The notes under the pieces: generated by a model
Database searches by the model: none
Told to the model about the DNA's origin: nothing
What the model saw: only the letters and a program-made list of their open reading frames with translations
In this document: piece after piece, positions 23,869 through 34,700 of the stretch
Position numbering within the stretch: the first letter of the stretch is position 1
Layout of the letters: each line of letters opens with the position of its first letter
Position numbers and translations under genes: made by a program
Source: Pisolithus tinctorius
Lineage: Eukaryota; Basidiomycota; Agaricomycetes; Boletales; Pisolithaceae
Direction: 5' to 3'
DNA: 64,000 nucleotides
NCBI GenBank assembly: GCA_024663395.1
Contig: JANFAH010000077.1
Location: 124,001-188,000, forward strand

Positions 23869-25076
23869 ATGGGATACACGTTTGCGATTGGTACGTTTAA
23901 TTTTGTTCGACATCGCCGATCTTTGGCAAGTCGTCCTTGCAGAAACACTAATTCATCGCTCGCCTCATCCCTTCTCTCACCTCACTGTCGCCGTCCGACC
24001 GGACGTGCATTGGTAACATGCTACCTATGGCCACGCACGACGTAAACTCACGTTCACCATCTCAATGAAGAGCACATGGAGGAGGACGAATCAACCCCGG
24101 CCTGCTTGCCCCCTTGGGTCGAACTCGAGTACTGCGTGAGTGCCATGACACGTCAACGCGCTTTCCACTAAAGCCTCCAATCCGGGAATGGGTATCGGTC
24201 CGAATGTAGCATATGATAAAGCTCGCAGGCTCGTCTGCGTCCGTGCGGTTCACGCATCTATCCGCCAGCGCAGGGAGTTCACTCCGATCTAAATTATCCT
24301 CGTTCAGCGGAAAACCCGACGAACATCAGTTTGCCAGCTATGTAGTACACTCGGTATCGATTTCGGAGCTACTCCAGCAGGAAAACGTACCACTTTCAAG
24401 AGTGTGTTTGCTCGATCCCAAAGCGGAACAAGCCATCGAGCCAGGTGATAAAGATGAATTCGGGTGGTTTTTATTTGGGGTAGGTCAATTTCTTGCCTTG
24501 CATGGGTTACTCAATGTTCCATGAATTGTAGGGGATCCTAGGTAAGTCTTCCTTTTTCCATCTGTCCCTCATCTCTCATTACCCTCTTTGAGGGTCGCAG
24601 GCGATGACCCACCTCGCGACCGCACTTCCGAACTCCGCAGACTCGGGTTTCCCTCACGACACCTTGGACCAGTACAGATGACCACCGATACTGCTTTGGC
24701 AGTTACGAAGCGTGTCATCGACGATGGAGGTATGCTCCTCATTGGTTTTCCATCTGATTCAGGTTGAAGCGGATTCAAATCTGAAACATCGGACAGTTCC
24801 CCTCGACGAAATACCATATGTCGTACGTTGACTAGCCTAGCAGGTTCATGGGTTCTTAACAAGTTCTTCTGGTAGGACTTCCCCACGATCCGGTTCAACG
24901 CCCGCGAGAGCGTCGAGATGCCATTCAGTGTGTCGCTTTACCTTGTTGGTTGGTGCTTCTTATCTTCCTCTCCCACTCATAAATTAGGGTATGTCAGAGA
25001 GGGCGGCGAGCCACTCCTCCCGCCAGGAATGCGAGATCTCTTGCACGACGACTTGAACAAAAGCTTCGAGTTTTAA
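23869..25076 (+). CDS. SFM1: SPOUT-family protein arginine methyltransferase SFM1
   Basis: Eight exons, 23869-23890, 24071-24135, 24210-24479, 24532-24541, 24601-24729, 24797-24822, 24876-24927 and 24988-25076, join in frame to 220 residues; yeast Sfm1 has 213. Yeast Sfm1 methylates ribosomal protein Rps3. Motifs seen: MGYTFAIEHMEEDE, VCLLDPKAE, FGGILGDDPPRDRT, GPVQMTTDTA, IPYVDFPTIRFN, SVEMPFRY and LPPGM near the end. They match the family along its whole length, including the trefoil-knot AdoMet region around GGILGDDPPRDRT. Exon 1 is 22 nt and exon 4 only 10 nt; both are needed to give the conserved protein, which is strong support for the model. Confidence 0.9.
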
Positions 25077-26196
25077 TTCTGCGAGTTTCGGCAAAATTTC
25101 AAAAATGACATCCAGCTTGTAACGATATCAGATGGATTGAGTATAAATGGAACCTTTCTTTTGTCTCAGGAGTGTATGGGCACACGCCAATCGCGTATTT
25201 AACGCCCGGAATTCCACGTGTACGTTCCAGTGATTGAATGTTAAAATGTCCAATGTACGACGGAGGTTGTGCGCTGTCGAGATCGGGTCGATCCTGGCTG
25301 ATACAATGCTCTGATAATGTGTCCAATGATCATCTCCGCCAACGCAATCCAACTTACGATTAGCGGGGGACACCGATGGTCAATAAATTGCATGTAGGTA
25401 ACTGTTGGAGGTTGTTATTATGATCTTTCACTTAAAGGTCTGCCAATTCTATCCCAATCCGTATATCAACTAAATATCATTCCACCTCGTGTACGAACAA
25501 CAAAGAACTTTTTCAAGACATATCGGGTTGCCTTACAGCAATGTACTGCGAGTGGGAAATCCCGGTCTACATGAATTACTTCACAGGATACAGAAGGGGG
25601 CCAAGCTCCGTTTTCTCAAGGGACCTAAAGGTACGTGTCAAAATTCAACTCTGAAGGGTCGCGGCGCCGAGCACTCAGTAATAATCTCAGTGACGTGTTT
25701 AAGATATCGCGAAACGTAGACAATAATGACAAACTCAATGTTATCCCTGAAGTCTTTCACCGGGTACATCGGCTCGACATAGACCTGTGAGGTCCAAGAC
25801 TGGAGGGATAGAGGTGCAACATGCGAATCGGCGCAAACACCTTGTCGGGTGGTGGCCCGCTGGAGGCACGTTGCTGCCTACGTTCAACGTGCCAGGACTT
25901 GCACGTTCGATTACCGATTCCAGTTTCGGTAAGCAGTAAATGAGAGCTCTTGCGCCAATGCGTATTGGCAATAGGGTGACTAGCAACCTTTCCCTCCCAG
26001 GTATAAGTGCAGAAGTTTTAGTTTCTGTAGTGTATCGTCACACTTCTTATACATACATTGGCGTAGAGAGCATGGTCGGTATACAGGCTGTCCCAACCTA
26101 TCATGCCAAGAAGGGTCGTAAGCAAGTGCGCCATAGGTGGAGACGGATAAACAAACCGGGACAGAGTTGTTACATGGCTTGGGATTTGAAATCGCA
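25077..26196. other. Intergenic between convergent genes, about 1.1 kb
   Basis: It separates SFM1 (plus) from the seven-helix gene (minus). I see no convincing coding sense on either strand. Confidence 0.4.
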
Positions 26197-27438
26197 CTAT
26201 GGGATACTTATTCTCTTTTTTCCGTGGAGCGTGGAATCCGCCCGTGCTTCAATGTCTTCTTCCGGGTTAAGTGCGACAGTCCTGGTCCCCATTAACACTA
26301 TGTCGCTTGCTGCCTTGCGGTCAATGGCGGACACCCTTCCCAAGTTCAGAGCGTGTGGCGGCATTTCACCAGAAAATGGCTCGTCATGAGTCCGGACCCA
26401 CTCTAATCTCGAGAACCAGAGCGTTGCGCACAATACACCCATGACAGTTATGTAGTTGTTGATGAAGACTAGCTGGATGCCGGTATTGGGGGAATGATCG
26501 GTCGTGACAAAGAAGAGTAATGCGATGTTGAATATGAGAGGGAAAACGAAATTGGCGGCAGAGATGTAGAAGACTTGGCGGATGCGGCCCGATATTGATA
26601 TACCGACTGCATTCCGAGAAACAAATGTTATTCAGACTGCCTACGAACGTGTAAGGAGAATGTGCTCACCGTTTTTTATCGGTCTCAAGCGGACGTGGAG
26701 GTTGTAAAGGAAGAGGCCGACGGAGTACCTTCCCAGAAAAGACGGCTATGCCTTTAGGATCATCACATAGAGGACCAACTTACAAGTTGTCTGCGATTTG
26801 AACCGCCCACCCGGCGATCAGGTAAGGGTTACGGAACCAGATGGTTAACTCATCCCGTATGAGAGCTTCTGTGGTCCTCCCGGAACTGATGAAGTCACGG
26901 AAGCAAATGGTCTGCACAAGGCATCAGTCAGGAATGAAACTAAACATCAGAGGAAAAAACGCACGATAACGGCCACTCGAGTGCATTTGACGCAGAAGGG
27001 GAATGCGAATATTTTCAGTAGAGTGGCTAGAGGAGTGGTGGCAGGGGGGTAGAGCGCGAAGAGGCGAGTCAACAATATCGAGTCGAATAGTATTGGTGGG
27101 AAGAACACGAAGGCAACTGTAGCAATAAAGACACCCCTCGGCACCAGGTAGAAGGGGTCGATTACGGGCTTCCCATTAGTGAAGCCAGCTAATATGCTCA
27201 TCGTTAGGACGACACAGATTGCAGACACATTCAGCCGAAACACCAGGCGGCGTCGAGACTCCTTGGTGGAGAGTGCAAAAAGGACTATAAAGAGGGTAAA
27301 CAGACTGGCTGAGAACGCAGTGATTGAAATGATAATGTTGAAATCTGGATGTATGCTGTTGACGAATGCATTGATGGTGGCCTCTGAATCACCCGTCACT
27401 GAGGACATTTGTGAGGTGCGTGGCCCATCTGAATTCAT
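26197..27438 (-). CDS. Seven-transmembrane receptor-like protein
   Basis: Exons 27438-26965, 26911-26784, 26728-26670 and 26606-26197 join in frame to 356 residues. The sequence alternates hydrophobic helices with short charged loops: FNIIISITAFSASLFTLFIV, VSAICVVLTMSILAGF, GVFIATVAFVFFPPILF, LLKIFAFPFCVKCTRVAVIV, AGWAVQIADNLYSVGLFLYN, VFYISAANFVFPLIFNIALL and FINNYITVMGVLCATLWF. That makes seven helices with an outside N-terminus rich in Ser/Thr and a soluble tail. The architecture resembles the many orphan 7TM proteins of Agaricomycetes; I cannot place it in the STE3 pheromone-receptor family or another named class. ATG 27438 opens the only long frame; an in-frame Met ten codons later is possible. 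Confidence 0.8.
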
Positions 27439-28755
27439 GCACGCACCACTAAATACTTAGTCTCGTAGCCACACATTTTGGGATACTTGCGGATGACAAC
27501 CGGTCATTACCGTGCGCTAAAACGGAGATTCCGAGGTCGACCGAAGTGGAGGCGTCTGAAATCGGGACCACTAAATACGTAGTCTTCCTGATGTATTGGA
27601 TCCCGATGATCGCCCTACCTGGTTGTACCATGGAGGCAGAGTCTGAGTGATAACTAGGATTAGTCCGAACCCCTTGAGAGATTGGTGACAGAAGGAAGCC
27701 TCAAGCAGATATGAAAGCAACAATCAGGTGGGCTGAACAGTAACACTGTCTCCCAAGTGACTTTCATGGAAGAGATGTTCTATCCAACATATTGTCAAAT
27801 AGGCACTTGGTTCGCGGCGCTCGAAAGAAGAAGCCTGTGACGTTGATCTTTACTTATGTAATTGCTGGACCGTGCCTTCTTGTCAACAGCTCTGGGTTAC
27901 CCACGTGGCGATCAGTTCATCGAGATTCTTCCGGGATGGTTGAAAGAGTACGTATGAGGTTGAGAAGAGCAAAATACGATTATCCATTATGACGACTAAT
28001 AGGATATTGTTGTCGAATCTGTATTGCTGGACCGTCGATGACATATAGTCCTGCAGCCCCACATAATGTAATATTTATATCATGATTCAAATATTCATAC
28101 AGGTTCATACTTGTCGTGTTTGCTGTCATCATTTCATTGGACGTTGGATAATGACAACTTCTACACCTTGCCGAAAACGGAGTGTAATATGTAGGTTTGT
28201 GTATTATAGCCCGGGGTACTGGGGCAACTTATATTGCCTCGCATACGTATCACAGAATTCGGCCAAAGTTCCGACCCGCAGAGACTGTTGAGTTGGTGGC
28301 TACTGTCAGGGCGGAACCCATGACATTCATCGGATATAGAGATCCGGAGATGGTCCAGGAACAGGTTAGATAACATATCACCAGGTCCCTTTAAAGCTGA
28401 AGATTTAGGTTAGAGGGGAGGTATGCGCAGTCAAAGCGCCTGCAAGACCAAGAGCAAGTTGCAAGGCTCGTGATGAAATACAGTGGCATTCAATCTCCAT
28501 CATAGGTGATGCAATGACCGGATGCATCGAATAACGTAGTGCAACCTCGATTTCCCCTTCCACTCCGGTCTTCGCGAATAGTCATAGCGTTGACATGGTC
28601 ACTACAAAAACCAGCGTGCACGAGACAATTCTATAGCACATTGATCTTATCTATGATGCCAAGGGCGGGTCGTTACGGAAACGATGACAACTTTCCACCA
28701 AAAGCCCTTCGTCGCCTGTTTCTTTTAGAGTGGGAATGTGCTAGGGTTCACTTAT
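27439..28755. other. Intergenic, about 1.3 kb
   Basis: The upstream region of the seven-helix gene. No further gene or repeat is recognised until the hairpin at 28756. Confidence 0.4.
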
Positions 28756-28813
28756 TATAGCATTACATCTGCACAAATATTAAGTGCGGGAATTGTGCAG
28801 ATGTAACGCTATA
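28756..28813. repeat. Short inverted repeat (hairpin)
   Basis: Arms of about 20 nt (TATAGCATTACATCTGCACA and its complement at about 28793-28812) flank a 16-nt loop. The only mismatch is CA against CG. It could be a tiny MITE remnant or an RNA hairpin; it lies about 70 bp before the gypsy-1 insertion. Confidence 0.6.
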
Positions 28814-28874
28814 GAACACCGACCTGTTTGCTGTGCATGTCAGAAATCCGGAAGAGTGTACGGTGTGGAAGAGG

Positions 28875-28879
28875 GCGAC
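28875..28879. repeat. Target-site duplication of gypsy-1 (left copy)
   Basis: GCGAC directly before the left LTR is repeated as GCGAC at 38916-38920 directly after the right LTR: a perfect 5-bp duplication, as made by Ty3/gypsy integrases. Confidence 0.95.
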
Positions 28880-29168
28880 TGTAAGGACTCGGTCCGACGC
28901 TGTCGACCGTTTGTTCATATGGTGAATTCTCTATGACAGTCTTACTTATCATCTCATTTGTTTCTTGATCCTACTTTACCCGTAGCAGTACTCTGACATA
29001 TTTCGTGCCTGCTCTCTAACCTATAAAATGGCCTATGTAGTGTACTGTACGGGGACTCTCTTTTCTACCTCGAATCAAACAGACCTTTCACTCTGGAAAC
29101 GAGTAGTATTTAAGAAGAATCCTGGTGTGGTGTCGTTGCAAGTCTTATAACTTCGCATCGCCATTACA
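28880..29168 (+). repeat. Left LTR of gypsy-1
   Basis: 289 bp, starting TGTAAGGACTCGG and ending GCATCGCCATTACA. It is identical to 38627-38915 except for TG here against CG in the right LTR near 29041. It holds the TATA box at 29022. Confidence 0.95.
29022..29028 (+). promoter_or_regulatory. TATA box in the gypsy-1 LTR
   Basis: TATAAAA about half-way through the LTR is the expected U3 core promoter; the same sequence is in the right LTR. Confidence 0.5.
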
Positions 29169-29303
29169 TATTTTTTTCCGGTCCCAAACGGTCAAAAGAA
29201 AACTCGAACTCTAAACAAACCCCTTCGATACCTTCTCAACCATCCGCAGGCTGATCCCCTGTCGACACTCGAGTAAGTATCCGAAGACACTTAACAAAAA
29301 GAA

Positions 29304-31742
29304 ATGGTTAATACCCGTTCTACTGCACGCCGAGGCACCCGCGCTCGAGCTTCATCCCTACCCCAAAGCCCAACGACTCAGCCTGGCGCTGAGATCGTTG
29401 GTGTGTCCCCTCTACCGAAGCTGACCCCGCTCGGGAGTCAGTACTCTACCCCAATTGAAAAACCCGCCGCTAGTAACATCCGGAGTTATAGCGATGTGGT
29501 AAGGTCTGGCTCGAGGAGCCCTAGTCCGGTGCCCCAAGGTGCTACCGTTGACGTTCCCGGCTTGAGGACTAGCTCGCCGGTGTATCCCGGTGACATTGGA
29601 GTCCCGGAGGCCTCACAGGCTCGTACTGTTAGAGTCCGAGTAGCGACTCATAGTACGAACAACGTCTTACCTGATAATGTCCACTGCGACTCTTTATCCA
29701 TCTTCCCAATGAGTGATATGGAAGCGGAGCAAAACGACTGGACAGAGGTGGTGCGTAAGAAGTCACGTGAGCGACGAGCCCACAGCATGTTAAGGCCAGA
29801 CCAGACAAATGCCGTCCGAAGGGCGGAACGGCAACTGACCCTGGATGAACGAGAGAAAATCCGGAGGAGGTCGTTGTCGATGACGAGGGATAACCCTGGA
29901 GTGACCTCGTCAGAAAGTGAGTACTCTACCCCAATTGAAAAACCCGCTGCTAGTAACATCCGGAGTTATAGCGATGTGGTAAGGTCTGGCTCGAGGAGCC
30001 CTAGTCCGGTGCCCCAAGGTGCTACCGTTGACGTTCCCGGCTTGAGGACTAGCTCGCCGGTGTATCCCGGTGACATTGGAGTCCCGGAGGCCTCACAGGC
30101 TCGTACTGTTAGAGTCCGAGTAGCGACTCATAGTACGAACAACGTCTTACCTGATAATGTCCACTGCGACTCTTTATCCATCTTCCCAACGAGTGATATG
30201 GAAGCGGAGCAAAACGACTGGACAGAGGTGGTGCGTAAGAAGTCGCGTGAGCGACGAGCCCACAGCATGTTAAGGCCAGACCAGACAAATGCCGTCCGAA
30301 GGGCGGAACGGCAACTGACCCTGGATGAACGAGAGAAAATCCGGAGGAGGTCGTTGTCGATGACGAGGGATAACCCTGGAGTGACCTCGTCAGAAAGTGA
30401 TGAGCCCTCCGCTAAGGGTGAAGGCAAGGGAAAGGGACCCGATCCTAGGAATTGGGGGAACCTGAAACTTAGCGAGAATGAGATAGACCCAGACGCGCAA
30501 CGCGCAGCCCTTGCATCGTGGAATGCCGCTAATAGATTGGCAAATGAGAGCGATGGTGACCAACCTGGACCGTCAAAGGGGAACGATCCGGAGGGCACCG
30601 CACAACCCACTGAGGACGAACTCCCAGAACCGCATGGCGGGGAAGATGAGCGGATTCCTAAGAGGAGTAAGCTAAAGCGTTCGAAGAAAAACAAGAAGAG
30701 GGAGACCAAACCCTCGAGAGAACCCCCAAACCCGATAAAGGAGATGGTTGATAAAGTCGTCCGTCAAGATCACAAGAGGCGTGAACGACAGAAGACGCCG
30801 AGGGCTATGGAGCCTGTAAAACAAATCAATCCAAAAAGCTACATTGGACTCGCCTTTAAGCGCCTTGAAAAGGATGAGAAGCGCTCCAAAAGATCCAAAA
30901 ATAAAAGGAAGGCGAAGCACACCTCAGATTCATCAAGTGACGACGATACCAGCTCGTCCGAGTCTGCATCTACCACAAGCGAGAGCTCGAATGACGACTC
31001 CATATCGTCAAACTCCAGTAGTGATCCATCCAGCTATTCTGGCATGAGCGATGATGATTCTTCCTCGACAACCAGCGAATCATCGTTAAGCTTGGGTGGG
31101 TCGTCAAGCAGCTCGAACCACCGACGTGGTAGATCCCGACGCCGCAAGAGTGGTAAGGGAAAGAAACGCAAATCCAAGAAGCGTTCGAAATCTCGTCGCA
31201 GAACGACTCTTAAGCCCATCCCGCCGAATAAGTACGATGGGTCCGACGACGTACACGCCTTTCAACGGTTCGTTACCGAAGGGGCCGCGTATGTTACAGA
31301 CGGTCGAGTTGAACCCAAGAAGTGTGCGTTCATCCTATCCCACTACCTGACGGGTAAGGCACATGAGTTTTACGTGCGGGAAGTCTCAGGGGATCCTTAC
31401 AAGTGGAGACTCTCGGATTTCTTTACGCAACTATTCAATTATTGTTTCCCCATTGATTTCCGAATGCGGCAAAGAGAGAAACTACAATCATGTTATCAGA
31501 ACTCTAAAACGGTAAAAAACTACCTGTACGAGCTCAACGAGCTATGGAACATGATCGGGGAGACCGACGAACGCACTAAGGTGCACAAGTTTTGGTCGGG
31601 ACTCCGAAAGGAGCTCCAACGAGACCTATGGAAAGAAAAATTGAACCCGGAGATCTCATCACTAAAGAAGATCTCGGCATCCGCTGAGATCCTCGAAATC
31701 GCCCAGACTGTCGCTGGTGACTATACTCGTAGATCTAAGTGA
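29304..31742 (+). CDS. Gag of gypsy-1
   Basis: 812 codons from the first ATG after the left LTR to TGA 31740-31742. The N-terminal third carries a 160-residue tandem duplication (29441-30400). It is followed by a basic/Ser-rich linker (KRSKLKRSKKNKKRETK, a run of DDSSS) and the gag capsid-like domain (IPPNKYDGSDDVHAFQRFV, YFNYCFP-like region, KVHKFWSGLRKELQRDLW) near the end. The zinc knuckle is not in this ORF but just beyond the stop, in the same frame, which suggests the stop is a recent mutation or a leaky stop rather than the original end of Gag. Confidence 0.85.
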   Translation: MVNTRSTARRGTRARASSLPQSPTTQPGAEIVGVSPLPKLTPLGSQYSTPIEKPAASNIRSYSDVVRSGSRSPSPVPQGATVDVPGLRTSSPVYPGDIGVPEASQARTVRVRVATHSTNNVLPDNVHCDSLSIFPMSDMEAEQNDWTEVVRKKSRERRAHSMLRPDQTNAVRRAERQLTLDEREKIRRRSLSMTRDNPGVTSSESEYSTPIEKPAASNIRSYSDVVRSGSRSPSPVPQGATVDVPGLRTSSPVYPGDIGVPEASQARTVRVRVATHSTNNVLPDNVHCDSLSIFPTSDMEAEQNDWTEVVRKKSRERRAHSMLRPDQTNAVRRAERQLTLDEREKIRRRSLSMTRDNPGVTSSESDEPSAKGEGKGKGPDPRNWGNLKLSENEIDPDAQRAALASWNAANRLANESDGDQPGPSKGNDPEGTAQPTEDELPEPHGGEDERIPKRSKLKRSKKNKKRETKPSREPPNPIKEMVDKVVRQDHKRRERQKTPRAMEPVKQINPKSYIGLAFKRLEKDEKRSKRSKNKRKAKHTSDSSSDDDTSSSESASTTSESSNDDSISSNSSSDPSSYSGMSDDDSSSTTSESSLSLGGSSSSSNHRRGRSRRRKSGKGKKRKSKKRSKSRRRTTLKPIPPNKYDGSDDVHAFQRFVTEGAAYVTDGRVEPKKCAFILSHYLTGKAHEFYVREVSGDPYKWRLSDFFTQLFNYCFPIDFRMRQREKLQSCYQNSKTVKNYLYELNELWNMIGETDERTKVHKFWSGLRKELQRDLWKEKLNPEISSLKKISASAEILEIAQTVAGDYTRRSK
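29441..30400 (+). repeat. 480-bp in-frame tandem duplication inside gag
   Basis: Units 29441-29920 and 29921-30400 are each exactly 160 codons and differ at three bases only (near 29468, 29710 and 29765), all CG against TG or CA. The frame is preserved, so Gag is lengthened by 160 residues. Confidence 0.95.
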
Positions 31743-34700
31743 CGAAGGAGTAAGCATAGGGCGGTGGGAAGTGCGGCCGCGTCACCAGAGAGTCCCGAAC
31801 CTCACAAGTCGGGACACAAGCGAAGACGCGAAAGGAAGAGGAGATTTAAGGGCGAAGGCTATCGAAAGGAAGCCGCTACGCCCGATAATCACACCCCGGG
31901 AGGGAAACGCACCAGACGTCCGGACAGGCGGAAGCGTGATGCCCCTAAACTAAGCAAAGAAGAGCAAGAACGACATAAGGCGGAGGGCCTATGCTTCATC
32001 TGCCATGAGTCGGGGCATTTCTCGAGGAATTGTCCTGATCGTCAGACCGTGCTCAATGCCGGCAAGTCCTCAGGCGTTACGAGTTTTGGTGTGGGTGTCG
32101 ATTTCGGAGATATTGAGTGCCAACATCAGTTGGCGAGTTCGTCTAGGCACGGCCCTGAGGTATCCTTGAACTTCATTCAGGCTCGAGGGCCTACGATCCA
32201 GGAAGATGATGGCGTACCTGATGATGATCTCCCAGACCTGGAGAGCGTCTCAGACGACGAAGACTACCGAACTAGCGATAGTACCATTCCCGAAGAAGAA
32301 GCCCCGAATGACGGAATACATGTCTACGCCTATAGGAGCAACCAGGCCCGTGGAATCTGGTGGGTGGGCACAAAACTAGGGCACCCCCTGGAGGACAGGG
32401 CCATGGAACGACTATCCGGGATCTGCTACCCTGGCGATGACCCGAACTCGTTGCGCACTTATATGGACTCCCGATTCCTGGTCTATGATCTGATGGATGG
32501 CCGACACATGATTGTGGAAAGCGAACGAGATGTATTAGGCCCAGGAGACGAGATTACAGTCGAAACGCACCTGCTAATGAACCCTGCTTTCCGACTTGAT
32601 AGTTGGTACTGGTTTCGAAAGGGAGAACGCGCTGGTATCCCGAAAACGGAACTGAGATGCCAAGAGCGCGCGCGGACCTGGAGATCAAACCCCATGGGAT
32701 GCCCTATTGAGGACTGCATTATCGCTAAGCTCGAGGAGCACAGTCTTCAAATGCTGGAAGGGGGAAACTCAGGACGATTTGCGTGTGTTAGGGAAGATAA
32801 GACGACAATCGACGTACTTGACTATCACCTGGCGGCCCGCCTGGTCCTCCCGCTGGAAAGGATTTCCAGGCCAGACTTCGACGTCGTGCATTGGCATGCT
32901 AAGAGGCTGTTTCGCGCGTGTGTAGCCTTAACGAGCAGTGACCCCCTGGAGGAAGAAGACCCGGGGATCTGCGCACTATTCAAGAGCGCTGGAAATGATG
33001 AAACCAACGGGGTCGCAGATCAGTTGAAAGACGCACCGTATGACATGATCCAGTTGAATGGCGTTAAGGTCCGCGATGAGGATAAGTTGACCCTACAGAG
33101 AAATTCCTCGATAGCCAAGGATTTCACGCGAAAGATACCGAAGCCTCTGGTGGTCGTCGTGCACGTGAACGGCCACCTGGCGCGCGCGCTGATCGATACG
33201 GGATCGCTGGCTGATTTCATGTCAGTGACGCTTGCAGAACAATTGAAAGTGAAACGTATTTCGCTTGAGAAACCTCTCACCATTCAGCTCACGGTTCAGG
33301 GCTCGCGGTCCAAGGTGAACTTCGGCACTAAGGCCCGTTTCCAATATCAAGGGATTGACTGCGAACGATACTTCGATGTCATGAACTTGCAAAACTACGA
33401 TCTGATCCTAGGGACACCGTTCCTCTATCAGCACAAAGTAATGGTGGGGTTACACTCGCCTAGAGTCGTTGTGGGAAGTGTTACGCCCACCGAGATGAAA
33501 GGAGCGCAGGTCTCAACCCTGGAATCACGCGCGACGGATGTTTACCATGAGAACCTTGAGAAGGCAAGGAAGTACTTACAGGAATTAGCAAAGCCTCTAT
33601 GCTCCCAAGTAGGAGCGACGGCCCTTCCCCCATTCCGAGCCATAAATCACGAGATCCCACTGATAGATGAAAAGAAAATATACCCTTGGCGGCCATCTAG
33701 ATGTCCAGAGGCGTTAAGACCTCTTTGGGCGGAAAAGAAAAACGCCTACTTGAAAACCGGCCGCTGGGAACTAACCGCGGCAAGGAACACTTGCCCAATG
33801 TTGCTAATACCAAAGGCAGGGAACCCTCCGCGACTCCGTGTGGTGGTCGACCTGCGCGAGCGAAACAAGAATACGCGCAAGTTATCGTCACCGATGCCTG
33901 ATATGGATGGTATCCTATGGCGAGTGGCCAAGAGGCCATATAGGTCGATCATTGATGGAGCCGACGCGTACGAACAAATTCGGGTGATCCCCGAGCATGT
34001 AGAAAGGACGGCCGTTACGACCCCAGACGGAAATATGGTCAGTCTGGTAGTCCAGCAAGGCGACTGCAACGCTCCAGCGACGTACCAAGCCCTAATGAAT
34101 CACATTTTTGGGGAATATGTGGGAACGTTCATGGATGTATACTTGGATGATATAATCATCTACTCTGAGACCCTGGAAGATCACATTAGACACGTCAAAC
34201 TCGTTCTTGAAATCCTCACACGAGAGAAACTTTACCTGAGCGAGAAGAAACTTCGTTTCTTGTGTGATGAAGTGAAGATCCTGGGTCGCGTCGTCACTGA
34301 TGATGGAATAAAAATGGATCCTGAAAAGGTCGATCGGATCCTCAACTGGAAAGTCCCCACCAACCGGACGTTATGCAAAGGATTTATTGGGTCAGTAGGC
34401 TACCTGGCAGACGACATCTACAAAGTCCGCGTACCTTTGGGTGTGCTAGCAGAAGCAAGCGCCGAAACTCGTCCCTTCCGGTGGATGTTTACTGAGCAGC
34501 GAGCGTTCGAAACGGTGAAACAATACGTTGCCACCTGTGCGAGTCACAGCCGCGTCCCCTTGGAGTACGGACCCGACCGCGAACCCATCTGGGTTATGAC
34601 CGACGCCTGCGGAAATGGAATAGGCGGAGTAATTGCACAGGGGAAGGACTGGAAGTCCGCGAAGATAGCCGCCTTTTACTCTGCGAAGATGTCGTCAGCT

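Noticed and set aside
31740..31742. UGA as a sense codon in this genome
   Set aside because: Several clean host genes end in TGA (for example both intact hydrolases at 9781-9783 and at the end of 12491), so TGA is a normal stop here.
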